Shown here piece by piece: positions 1 through 6,342 of a stretch of 9,539 nt of DNA. The stretch is taken from positions 1-9,539 of the forward strand of contig JBFEWO010000108.1 of the NCBI GenBank assembly GCA_041546305.1, in the 5' to 3' direction. Source of the DNA: JBFEYJ01 sp041546305. Its GTDB lineage: Bacteria; Pseudomonadota; Gammaproteobacteria; Thiohalomonadales; Thiohalomonadaceae. The notes beneath the pieces are model-generated. The model was not told the DNA's origin and made no database searches. It saw nothing but the letters and a program-made list of their open reading frames with translations. Position numbers and translations under genes: made by a program. Numbering within the stretch: the first letter of the stretch is position 1; every line of letters begins with the position of its first letter.

Positions 1-1421
1 CGGATAACGAACAGCGTGTGTTCATCAACGGTATAGACGTGAAACAGGTCGTGCTGCATCTGACCGACCACATTGCCGAAGGCGGGCAGGTAGGCGGCAA
101 GGATGCCATAGCGGTTCATCCGTCGTAGTTGGTGGGTGACGCCTTTGGGCTGCCGCAGCAGTTCCATAAACAGGCTGCGGCAGCGCAAATCGCTGCGAAA
201 ATCATCATCAATGAGTTTGCGGCGGCTGCGCAGCAGGCGAATGGTTCCAGCGCGTACCCCTTTGAGCTCAGGGTGCTGTGCCAGCACCAGGAATATCTCC
301 AGCAGGGCGAAGGGGTGCTGGTCGAAGACTTGAGGGTGGACTACTTCGATGAAGCCGTGGCGTGACTGGAAGCGGCGGTTGATGGGATGGGGCTCGCCAC
401 TTTCCTCAGCATAAAGGATCTCCTCCTGGAATAGCTGCAGTAGCATCTCATTGAGACGCTCCAGCTCCTTTACCGTGCGGTAGTAGTCCTTCATGAAGTG
501 CTCTACTGCCAGGCGCTTGCCATCGTCCTGATAACCGAACTGTTTGGCGAGTGTACGTTGGTGGTCAAATAGCAGCCGATCTTCACGTCGTTTGGCCAGG
601 GTGTGGAGTCCGAAGCGTACCTTCCACAGAAAGGTCTGCCCCTGGAGCAGGGTGAGATATTCCTCGGCAGTGAGAAAACCGTGGTCGACCAGGTCGTGCA
701 GGGTTTCGGCACCAAAGTGGCGCTTGGCCACCCAGCCTATCATCTGAATATCACGCAGTCCCCCTGGTCCTTCTTTGATATTTGGCTCAAGGTTGAACGC
801 GGTGTCGTAAAACTTTCTGTGGCGGGCGATTTGCTCCTCCCACTTGGCACGGAAGAACTCCCTCCCCGGCCAGATGTGATTTTGGTCGGTCTGTTCGCGC
901 ATTGCCTGGAACAGCGCTTCGGGGCCCTTTAGTAGCCGGGCCTCCATGATGTTGGTGGCAACGGTGATATCCTGGCGACCCTGCACGATGCAGTCCTGAA
1001 GGGTGCGCACACTGTGGCCAACCTCCAGGCCGATATCCCACAGAAACATGAGAAAGCGCTCCAGCGCCTCGCCATTCTGCTCAAGCGTCTCGGCCTTAGC
1101 CAGGAGCATGATGTCGATATCGGAGTGTGGGTGCAGCTCGCCGCGGCCATAGCCGCCGACGGCGACAAGAGCAATGCCGTGGTCCCCTTCACCGACAGTG
1201 TGGCGCCAGGCATGAAGCAGTAGCTCGTCGATAAATTGGGCGCGGTGCGCCACCAGTGAGACCACCGATTCTCCGTCAAGAAAACGGTATTCCAGTGCCT
1301 GGTTGGCCTGTTTGAGGGTGTTGCGAAACAGCTTAATTGGATTACTAGTGGCGCTAAGTTCCGCCTCGAACTCTTCCCGGACAAATAATGTGGCAACAGA
1401 CTCGACGGTAGCGTAGCTCAT
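1..1421 (-). CDS. glnD: Bifunctional uridylyltransferase/uridylyl-removing enzyme GlnD (N-terminal part, runs off left edge)
   Basis: GlnD senses glutamine and adds UMP to, or removes it from, the PII proteins GlnB/GlnK, and so controls glutamine synthetase and nitrogen genes; it acts in the cytoplasm. Seen here are 473 complete codons; the rest of the protein (family about 850-900 aa) lies outside the window. The nucleotidyltransferase motif is at residues 89-103 (GGYGRGELHPHSDID), with the paired glycines G89/G90 and the metal-binding acidic residues D101 and D103. Further conserved blocks are LEVGHSVRTL, NLEPNIKEGPGGLRDI and MKDYYRT. The last residues (HDLFHVYTVDEHT) open the HD domain that carries the UMP-removing activity; its HD pair is outside. 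ATG at 1421 is the earliest possible start, because the in-frame codon just upstream is the map stop. A weak ribosome site AAGGA lies 13 nt upstream, inside map, so translation is probably coupled to map. The identification is firm. Confidence 0.97.
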   Translation of the reverse strand, partial: MSYATVESVATLFVREEFEAELSATSNPIKLFRNTLKQANQALEYRFLDGESVVSLVAHRAQFIDELLLHAWRHTVGEGDHGIALVAVGGYGRGELHPHSDIDIMLLAKAETLEQNGEALERFLMFLWDIGLEVGHSVRTLQDCIVQGRQDITVATNIMEARLLKGPEALFQAMREQTDQNHIWPGREFFRAKWEEQIARHRKFYDTAFNLEPNIKEGPGGLRDIQMIGWVAKRHFGAETLHDLVDHGFLTAEEYLTLLQGQTFLWKVRFGLHTLAKRREDRLLFDHQRTLAKQFGYQDDGKRLAVEHFMKDYYRTVKELERLNEMLLQLFQEEILYAEESGEPHPINRRFQSRHGFIEVVHPQVFDQHPFALLEIFLVLAQHPELKGVRAGTIRLLRSRRKLIDDDFRSDLRCRSLFMELLRQPKGVTHQLRRMNRYGILAAYLPAFGNVVGQMQHDLFHVYTVDEHTLFVI

Positions 1422-2189
1422 CTAGATGACTTCGTCCTTGCGCCGGGTCAATACCTCGACGCCATCATGGGTGACTAGAAGGGTATGTTCCCATTGGGCA
1501 GAAAGGGAACGGTCCTTGGTGATCACGGTCCAGCCGTCGCGCATCAGGGTGACGTTGCGTTTACCGGCATTGACCATCGGCTCGATGGTGAAGGTCATGC
1601 CCGGCTCCAATACCAGGCCAGTGCCGGGCTGGCCATAGTGAAGCACCTGGGGCTCTTCGTGGAACTCCTTGCCGATGCCATGGCCGCAGTACTCACGCAC
1701 GACGGAGTAGTTGTGGGCCTCGGCGTGGGTTTGTATGGCGTGGCCGATGTCGCCAAGACGCATGCCCGGCTTGACCATGTGGATGCCAATGAGCAGGCAC
1801 TCGCGGGCCACTTCGACCAGGCGACGTGCCTTTACCGAGGGTTCGCCGACAAAGAACATCATGCTGGTGTCACCGTGGTAACCGTCCTTGATCACGGTGA
1901 TATCCAGGTTGAGAATATCGCCCTTTTTCAGCGTTTTCTCTCCCGGAATCCCATGACAGACCACGTGGTTAACCGAACTGCAGATGGATCTGGGGAAACC
2001 GTGATAATTGAGCGGGGCGGGGATGGCCTGCTGCATATTGACGATATAGTCATGGCAGAGCCGATCGAGCGCTTCCGTCGTCACACCGGGTTGAACGTGG
2101 GGGCCGACCATTTCCAGGACCTCGGCGGCCAGGCGGCCGGCGAGGCGCATCTTTTCGATCTCTTCGGCAGTCTTGATTGTTACACTCAT
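1422..2189 (-). CDS. map: Type I methionine aminopeptidase
   Basis: Removes the initiator methionine from nascent proteins when the second residue is small; it is a cytoplasmic metalloenzyme working near the ribosome exit. The 255-aa product is complete and close to the E. coli length (264). All expected active-site residues are present: the metal ligands D96 (LNLDITV), D107 (YHGDTSM), H170 (CGHGIG), E203 (TIEPM) and E234 (QWEHT), and the substrate-side histidines H79 (VCHGIP) and H177 (FHEEP). There is no N-terminal SH3-like or zinc-finger extension, so it belongs to the short bacterial class. AGGA lies 11 nt upstream of the ATG. It is divergent from rpsB, as in enteric bacteria, and followed without any gap by glnD, so the two are probably co-transcribed. 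I could not find a convincing sigma-70 promoter for map in the shared 273-bp gap. Confidence 0.98.
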   Translation of the reverse strand: MSVTIKTAEEIEKMRLAGRLAAEVLEMVGPHVQPGVTTEALDRLCHDYIVNMQQAIPAPLNYHGFPRSICSSVNHVVCHGIPGEKTLKKGDILNLDITVIKDGYHGDTSMMFFVGEPSVKARRLVEVARECLLIGIHMVKPGMRLGDIGHAIQTHAEAHNYSVVREYCGHGIGKEFHEEPQVLHYGQPGTGLVLEPGMTFTIEPMVNAGKRNVTLMRDGWTVITKDRSLSAQWEHTLLVTHDGVEVLTRRKDEVI

Positions 2190-2272
2190 CTATTTGATAT
2201 TCCTGAATTTGTCCGTTTCCCGACAGGGTAGGGAGTGAGTCGGCCTATCCTTGGCAGATTGGGGTTTAATCG

Positions 2273-2301
2273 TTGTTGCTCAAGCCTTGTTATGGTATAA
2301 A
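2273..2301 (+). promoter_or_regulatory. Predicted rpsB promoter with extended -10 and GC-rich discriminator
   Basis: A poor -35 (TTGTTG, 2273-2278) is followed, after a 17-bp spacer, by TATAAA at 2296-2301, preceded by TG at 2293-2294, giving the extended -10 form TGGTATAAA. The bases just after (GGGCGGC, 2302-2308) form a GC-rich discriminator, which in E. coli ribosomal promoters goes with negative control by ppGpp/DksA. Transcription would start near 2308, leaving a leader of about 155 nt. The site is predicted by eye; the extended -10 and its position upstream of a ribosomal protein gene make it likely. Confidence 0.72.
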
Positions 2302-2307
2302 GGGCGG

Positions 2308-2462
2308 CTTTGATAGGCAAACCAAAAATCGACCGAAAGCGGATGGTCCGCCAAGGCCGAAATCCACGCATGTGCCGTCAGGGTTTTATCCGGGTGCCTC
2401 CCGATGGAGGTTGGATGGCCCGGTGCATGTTAGGAACCAACCCAACCTAGGAGTAGTTATAC
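2308..2462 (+). promoter_or_regulatory. Structured rpsB 5' leader, probable S2 autoregulatory element
   Basis: In E. coli ribosomal protein S2 represses translation of rpsB-tsf by binding the rpsB leader. The leader here can fold into two hairpins. The first is GCGGA/TCCGC (2339-2343 with 2347-2351, 3-nt loop). The second is larger: 2368-2377 pairs with 2421-2430 (10 bp including three G-U pairs), then ATCC/GGAT (2388-2391 with 2413-2416), capped by CCTCC/GGAGG (2397-2401 with 2406-2410, loop CGAT). The ribosome binding site AGGAG (2449-2453) lies 9 nt before the rpsB ATG. The pairings are seen by eye. That this is the S2-binding element is inferred from position and from the known behaviour of gammaproteobacterial rpsB leaders. 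Confidence 0.6.
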
Positions 2463-3218
2463 ATGGCCAATGTTACCATGCGTCAAATGCTGGAAGCCGG
2501 GGTTCACTTCGGTCACCAGACCCGTTACTGGAATCCCAAGATGTCTCCTTTCATCTTCGGTGAGCGTAACAAGATCCATATCGTTAACCTGGAAAAGAGT
2601 CTGCCGCTTTACAACGATGCGATGAACTTCGTTTCCAAGTTGGCATCCAAGAAAGGGAATATCCTGTTCGTTGGCACCAAGCGCCAGGCTCGCGACATCA
2701 TCAAGCAGGAAGCCGAGCGCTGCGGTATGCCCTACGTCAATCATCGCTGGCTCGGCGGTATGCTGACCAACTTCAAAACCGTGAAGCAGTCTATCAAGCG
2801 CCTGAAAGATCTTGAGGCGATGGAGCAGGATGGTTCTCTGGACCGCCTGACCAAGAAAGAGGCGCTGATGCGCCGCCGCGAGCTGGAAAAGCTTGAGCGC
2901 AGTCTTGGCGGTATCAAGGACATGGGCGGCCTGCCGGATGCCATGTTCGTCATCGACGTCGGTCACGAGAAAATTGCCATTAGCGAAGCCAACAAACTGG
3001 GCATCCCTGTGATTGCCGTGGTAGATACCAACGGTAGCCCCGAGGGTGTGGATTACCTGATTCCTGGCAATGACGACGCTATCCGTTCCATTACCTTATA
3101 CGCGCAGGGGGCTGCCAGCTCCGTATTGGAAGGTCGTGCCTCTTCCGGCCTTGTTGGCGGTACCGCAGCAGACGAGTTTGTTGAAGTGGCGGAAGGCGAG
3201 GAACAGGCTGCCAGCTAA
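2463..3218 (+). CDS. rpsB: 30S ribosomal protein S2
   Basis: Component of the small ribosomal subunit, located at the head-body junction and assembled late; it also represses its own operon. The 251-aa product is slightly longer than E. coli S2 (241 aa), the extra length being an acidic C-terminal tail (ending EGEEQAAS). Both family signatures are visible: the N-terminal block MRQMLEAGVHFGHQTRYWNP and the C-terminal block beginning PDAMFVIDVGHEKIA and running into IPVIAVVDTNGSP. The start is fixed by AGGAG 9 nt upstream and by the family N-terminus (MANVTMRQML). It heads the plus-strand cluster, is preceded by a predicted promoter and structured leader, and is followed by a hairpin-T-run before tsf. 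Nothing unusual in the protein. Confidence 0.99.
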   Translation: MANVTMRQMLEAGVHFGHQTRYWNPKMSPFIFGERNKIHIVNLEKSLPLYNDAMNFVSKLASKKGNILFVGTKRQARDIIKQEAERCGMPYVNHRWLGGMLTNFKTVKQSIKRLKDLEAMEQDGSLDRLTKKEALMRRRELEKLERSLGGIKDMGGLPDAMFVIDVGHEKIAISEANKLGIPVIAVVDTNGSPEGVDYLIPGNDDAIRSITLYAQGAASSVLEGRASSGLVGGTAADEFVEVAEGEEQAAS

Positions 3219-3240
3219 GCCTTTCCTTCGCGGCAGAATA

Positions 3241-3264
3241 AAAGGGGGCACAGCCCCCTTTTTT
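3241..3264 (+). terminator. Intrinsic terminator/attenuator between rpsB and tsf
   Basis: A perfect 9-bp inverted repeat, AAAGGGGGC (3241-3249) and GCCCCCTTT (3253-3261), with loop ACA, runs into a tract of six T (3259-3264). This is the classical form of a Rho-independent terminator. The A-rich sequence before it (AATAAAA) would give a T-tract on the other strand, so it could work in both directions. It sits 22 nt after the rpsB stop. Because tsf has no obvious promoter of its own in the remaining gap, I infer partial termination that lowers tsf relative to rpsB. A second, weaker hairpin (CTCTC/GAGAG, 3281-3285 with 3292-3296) lies between it and the tsf ribosome site. Confidence 0.85.
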
Positions 3265-3335
3265 GAAAGAATTCAGGCTTCTCTCGTATCGGAGAGGCGA
3301 AAAGTTGAAATGATTTACCAAGAGGACGTTGTGAC

Positions 3336-4217
3336 ATGGCAATTACTGCTGCAATGGTAAAAGACCTTCGCGAGCGCACCGGCGCCGGCATGATGGAGTG
3401 CAAGAAGGCTCTGGTTGAATGCAATGGCGATATCGAAGCCGCTATCGAACACATGCGTAAAACCGGTCTGGCCAAGGCCGACAAAAAGGCTGGTCGTACT
3501 GCCGCTGAAGGTCTCATTGCCATCCAGGCCAGCGACGACAACAAGACGGTGGCCATCGTTGAGGTCAACTGTGAAACTGACTTTGTTGCCAAGGGTGATG
3601 ATTTCCAGAACTTCTGTAACGAAGTGGCCCAGCTGGCCCTAGACAAACAGCCGGCTGACCTGGAGGCCCTGCTGGGGCTCAGCATGTCCGGCGGTGATTC
3701 TGTGGCTGACACCCTCAAGGCCATGATCGCCAAAATTGGCGAAAACATGAGCGTACGCCGCTTCAATATTGTAACCAGCGACAAGGGCCACGTCTCCAGC
3801 TACTCCCATGGCAGCCGTATCGGTGTCGTCGTGAGCATGGAAGGCGGCGATGACGAATTGGGCCGCGATATCGCCATGCATATCGCCGCCAGCCGTCCGA
3901 GTGCGGTTTCCGAAGCCGAGGTCGACCCTGCGCTGATCGAGAAAGAGAAGGAGATCTTCTCCGCTCAGGCGGCTGAATCCGGTAAACCCGCCGACATCAT
4001 TGAAAAAATGATCGGTGGTCGTATCAACAAGTTCCTGAAAGAGATCACCCTGCTGGGTCAGCCCTTCGTCAAGGACCCCGATACCACCGTCGAGAAACTG
4101 CTGAAAGGTGCCGGCGCGACCGTACTCTCCTTCGAGCGTTTCGAGGTGGGTGAGGGTATCGAGAAGAAGAAGGAAAACTTTGCCGACGAGGTTATGGCTC
4201 AGGTTAAAGGTAGCTAA
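3336..4217 (+). CDS. tsf: Translation elongation factor Ts (EF-Ts)
   Basis: Guanine-nucleotide exchange factor that releases GDP from EF-Tu during elongation; cytoplasmic. The 293-aa product has the family order: an N-terminal UBA-like domain (about residues 1-55, ITAAMVKDLRERTGAGMMEC), the core with the EF-Tu contact motif TDFVAK at 81-86 (D82 and F83 correspond to the E. coli TDF residues that disrupt the EF-Tu magnesium site), a second core half (RIGVVVSMEGGD ... AMHIAA), a dimerisation/coiled-coil stretch rich in E and K (about 200-240), and a C-terminal module ending EVMAQVKGS. It is about ten residues longer than E. coli EF-Ts (283 aa). GAGGA lies 9 nt before the ATG. It follows rpsB after a terminator-like hairpin and precedes pyrH by only 3 nt. 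Confidence 0.99.
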   Translation: MAITAAMVKDLRERTGAGMMECKKALVECNGDIEAAIEHMRKTGLAKADKKAGRTAAEGLIAIQASDDNKTVAIVEVNCETDFVAKGDDFQNFCNEVAQLALDKQPADLEALLGLSMSGGDSVADTLKAMIAKIGENMSVRRFNIVTSDKGHVSSYSHGSRIGVVVSMEGGDDELGRDIAMHIAASRPSAVSEAEVDPALIEKEKEIFSAQAAESGKPADIIEKMIGGRINKFLKEITLLGQPFVKDPDTTVEKLLKGAGATVLSFERFEVGEGIEKKKENFADEVMAQVKGS

Positions 4218-4220
4218 GCC

Positions 4221-4958
4221 ATGACTGCCACCGAAACTAAACTGACCTACAAGCGCATTCTGCTCAAACTCAGCGGTGAAGCGCTGATGGGCGAGCAGGA
4301 TTTTGGTATCGACCCTGCCGTGGTGCAGCGGATCTCCAAAGAGATCGCTGAAGCCGTGAATGCCGGTGTTGAGGTTGGTTTGGTGATCGGTGGCGGCAAT
4401 ATTTTTCGCGGTGTCAGTTTGGCATCCGGTGGGATGGAGCGGGCAACCGCTGACCACATGGGTATGCTGGCTACCGTGATCAATGCCCTGTCCGTGCAGG
4501 ACGGGCTGGAAAAGGAGGGGCTGACGGTGCGCGTGATGTCAGCGCTGCCAATACAGCAGGTTTGCGAGGATTACGTGCGTCGTCGCGCTATTCGTCACCT
4601 GGAAAAGGGGCGAGTGGTGATCATGGCGGCTGGTACCGGCAATCCCTTCTTTACCACAGATTCTGCCGCTACCTTGCGTGGTATCGAAATTAACGCCGAT
4701 CTGGTGTTGAAGGCGACCAAGGTGGATGGTGTTTACAGCGCGGATCCGAAAAAGGATCCCAGTGCCACCCGTTATTCCAGATTGACCTATGATGAGGTCC
4801 TGCAGCGCCAGTTGGGTGTAATGGATCTTACTGCCATTGTGTTGTGTCGCGATCACAATCTGCCTCTGCGAGTGTTCGATATGAACAAATCCGGTGCGCT
4901 GATGCGTATCCTGCGAGGGGAAGATGAAGGCACTTTGGTAGAACGTGGAGAGAAGTGA
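4221..4958 (+). CDS. pyrH: Uridylate kinase (UMP kinase)
   Basis: Phosphorylates UMP to UDP with ATP, the first dedicated step towards UTP and CTP. Bacterial enzymes of this amino-acid-kinase family are hexamers activated by GTP and inhibited by UTP. The 245-aa product shows the phosphate-binding N-terminus KLSGEAL (16-22), the glycine-rich loop GGGNIFRG (57-64) with R63, D78 in TADHMG (the UMP-contact pair matching E. coli R62/D77), and the block GTGNPFFTTD (138-147). The ATP-side motif VDGVYSADP is also present. The gap to tsf is 3 nt; AAAGG (4206-4210), inside the end of tsf, can serve as its ribosome site, so coupled translation is likely. Its stop overlaps the frr start. Complete and ordinary. 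Confidence 0.99.
   Translation: MTATETKLTYKRILLKLSGEALMGEQDFGIDPAVVQRISKEIAEAVNAGVEVGLVIGGGNIFRGVSLASGGMERATADHMGMLATVINALSVQDGLEKEGLTVRVMSALPIQQVCEDYVRRRAIRHLEKGRVVIMAAGTGNPFFTTDSAATLRGIEINADLVLKATKVDGVYSADPKKDPSATRYSRLTYDEVLQRQLGVMDLTAIVLCRDHNLPLRVFDMNKSGALMRILRGEDEGTLVERGEK
4947..4950 (+). promoter_or_regulatory. Ribosome binding site deciding the frr start
   Basis: GGAG at the end of pyrH stands 7 nt before ATG 4958 but only 4 nt before the in-frame GTG 4955. The spacing favours ATG, which overlaps the pyrH stop by one base (TGATG). Confidence 0.65.
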
Positions 4959-5515
4959 TGATCAACGATATAAAAAAAGATGCTGAAACACGCATGCAAA
5001 AAAGCATCGAGTCGCTGAAAGCCGAGCTTTCCAAGGTGCGCACCGGCCGGGCTCACCCCAGTCTACTGAATCATATTACTGTCGATTATTATGGCTCCGA
5101 GGTGCCCATTGGGCAGGTGGCCAATGTCACTGTTGAGGATTCCCGCACGCTGGCGGTTACACCCTGGGAAAAGCCGATGGTCTCCGTGGTGGAAAAGGCA
5201 ATCATGACCTCAGACCTCGGGCTTAATCCGGCCACTGCCGGTTCTGTCATTCGCGTGCCGATGCCGCCGTTGACCGAAGAGCGCCGTCGTGACCTGACCA
5301 AAGTCGTGCGTAATGAAGGTGAGCAGGCCAAAGTGGCGATTCGTAATATCCGCCGTGATGCCAATTCTGATTTTAAGTCCTTGCTCAAGGACAAGGAGAT
5401 CAGCGAGGACGAGGCACGTGGTGCCGAGGATGCAATACAGAAGATCACTGATAAATATACTGCTGAGGTCGATAAGCTGGTCGAAGCCAAGGAACAGGAT
5501 CTGCTAGCCATCTAA
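4958..5515 (+). CDS. frr: Ribosome recycling factor
   Basis: With EF-G it splits the post-termination ribosome so that subunits can be reused; cytoplasmic and essential in most bacteria. From ATG 4958 the product is 185 aa, exactly the E. coli length, and starts MINDIKKDAE as the family does. GTG 4955 would add one residue and has poorer ribosome-site spacing. Visible family blocks are KVRTGRAHPSLL (residues 26-37), VEDSRTL (59-65) and the most conserved stretch LPPLTEERR-like PMPPLTEERRRDLTKVVR (101-118). R132 in VAIRNIRRDAN corresponds to the functionally important E. coli R132. The long charged N- and C-terminal helices fit the three-helix bundle. It overlaps pyrH by one base, and is followed by a strong hairpin before uppS. 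Confidence 0.98.
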   Translation: MINDIKKDAETRMQKSIESLKAELSKVRTGRAHPSLLNHITVDYYGSEVPIGQVANVTVEDSRTLAVTPWEKPMVSVVEKAIMTSDLGLNPATAGSVIRVPMPPLTEERRRDLTKVVRNEGEQAKVAIRNIRRDANSDFKSLLKDKEISEDEARGAEDAIQKITDKYTAEVDKLVEAKEQDLLAI

Positions 5516-5523
5516 GAATTTGT

Positions 5524-5549
5524 GTCAACCGGCCTTAGGGCCGGTTGAC
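5524..5549 (+). terminator. Strong hairpin between frr and uppS, possible weak terminator or processing site
   Basis: GTCAACCGGCC (5524-5534) and GGCCGGTTGAC (5539-5549) form a perfect 11-bp inverted repeat with loop TTAG, 8 nt after the frr stop. The bases that follow (GTTTGTATAAC) contain only a broken T-run, so it is a weak intrinsic terminator at best. It may instead shield the 3' end of the upstream message or mark an RNase cleavage site. It divides the translation genes from the envelope genes. No convincing sigma-70 promoter was seen between it and uppS: a TATAAC at 5555-5560 has no matching -35. Confidence 0.6.
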
Positions 5550-5580
5550 GTTTGTATAACCACGGCGGATATCGGTGGGC

Positions 5581-6342
5581 ATGGCCGAACAACAAGAGAC
5601 CACTTCCCCAGACAGAAAAATTCCACGCCACGTCGCCATAATTATGGATGGCAACGGGCGCTGGGCACGCCGACGCCATCTGCCGCGGGTAGCAGGACAT
5701 CGCGTCGGGCTCGAGGCCGTGCGAAAGACCATCAAGGCTTGTGTCGAACAGGGTGTCGAGGTGTTGACCCTCTTCGCCTTTAGCAGTGAGAACTGGCGCA
5801 GGCCGGAAGAAGAGGTCGGGTTGTTGATGAACCTCTTCATGACCGCCCTGGACCGCGAGGTAAAAAAACTTCATAAAAACGGTGTAAGCCTGCGCATCAT
5901 CGGCGATGTGGCCGGCTTCAGCCCGGAATTGCAGGAGCGCATCCGTCAGGCGGAGGAATTAACCCGCGAGAATACCGTGTTAAGCCTCAATATCGCTGCT
6001 AATTACGGGGGGCGCTGGGATATTACCCAGGCCTGTCGTCGTCTGGCTGAGGAGGTTGCCGCGGGAAGGCTGCAAAGCGAATCAATCACGGAAGAGGCGG
6101 TACGGCGCCACCTTTCCCTGAGTGATTTGCCTGAGCCTGACCTGTTTATTCGCACTGGCGGTGAGCAGCGCATTAGCAATTTCCTGCTGTGGCAGCTGGC
6201 TTACACCGAACTCTATTTCACAGAATTGTTATGGCCCGCATTCGACGATAAGGCCTTTGCCGAGGCAGTGGACTCCTTTGCCAGTCGCCAGCGTCGTTTC
6301 GGTCGTACTGGAGAACAGGTTGAGCAAACCGAGCGTACTTAA
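5581..6342 (+). CDS. uppS: Undecaprenyl diphosphate synthase (cis-prenyltransferase)
   Basis: Condenses eight isopentenyl diphosphates onto farnesyl diphosphate to make the C55 lipid carrier precursor for peptidoglycan and O-antigen; it works at the cytoplasmic membrane surface. From ATG 5581 the protein is 253 aa, the E. coli length. Conserved region I, HVAIIMDGNGRWA, holds the catalytic D23 (E. coli D26). FSSENWRRP follows at about 68-75, then LNIAANYGGRWDI (136-148) and the C-terminal isopentenyl-diphosphate/magnesium block RTGGEQRISNFLLWQ (191-205), with E213-region LYFTELLWP after it. GTG 5575 is an alternative start two codons upstream, with GGCGGA 5 nt before it; the family N-terminus is too variable to decide. 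Its 3' end overlaps the proposed cdsA start by 23 nt. Confidence 0.97.
   Translation: MAEQQETTSPDRKIPRHVAIIMDGNGRWARRRHLPRVAGHRVGLEAVRKTIKACVEQGVEVLTLFAFSSENWRRPEEEVGLLMNLFMTALDREVKKLHKNGVSLRIIGDVAGFSPELQERIRQAEELTRENTVLSLNIAANYGGRWDITQACRRLAEEVAAGRLQSESITEEAVRRHLSLSDLPEPDLFIRTGGEQRISNFLLWQLAYTELYFTELLWPAFDDKAFAEAVDSFASRQRRFGRTGEQVEQTERT
6310..6313 (+). promoter_or_regulatory. Ribosome binding site supporting a TTG start for cdsA
   Basis: GGAG inside the 3' end of uppS lies 6 nt before TTG 6320, in the cdsA frame. No ATG occurs in this frame near the expected N-terminus; the next candidate, GTG 6350, would cut off the conserved LKQR segment. Confidence 0.65.

Noticed and set aside
1485..2231. 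Open frame of 248 codons on the plus strand opposite map
   Set aside because: map has all its catalytic residues on the minus strand; the plus-strand product has no recognisable motif and is a codon-bias shadow.
2190..2310. Minus-strand promoter for map in the divergent gap
   Set aside because: TTGAGC occurs on the minus strand but the sequence 17 bp on (AATCTG) matches the -10 poorly; no pair good enough to report.
3639..4457. Open frame of 272 codons on the minus strand across the end of tsf and start of pyrH
   Set aside because: It lies antisense to two well-identified genes, its product resembles no family I know, and long antisense frames are common opposite GC-rich coding DNA.
4742..4759. 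Two GGATCC sites 6 bp apart in pyrH
   Set aside because: They encode the conserved ADPKKDP segment; a chance repeat in coding sequence.
5545..5560. TTGACG followed by TATAAC, resembling -35 and -10 boxes before uppS
   Set aside because: Only 4 bp separate them and TTGACG is part of the hairpin stem, so they cannot form one promoter; no properly spaced partner for either was found.
6122..6319. Upstream extension of the cdsA frame inside uppS to an ATG at 6122
   Set aside because: The extra 66 residues fall entirely within conserved uppS sequence read in another frame and resemble nothing in CdsA proteins.
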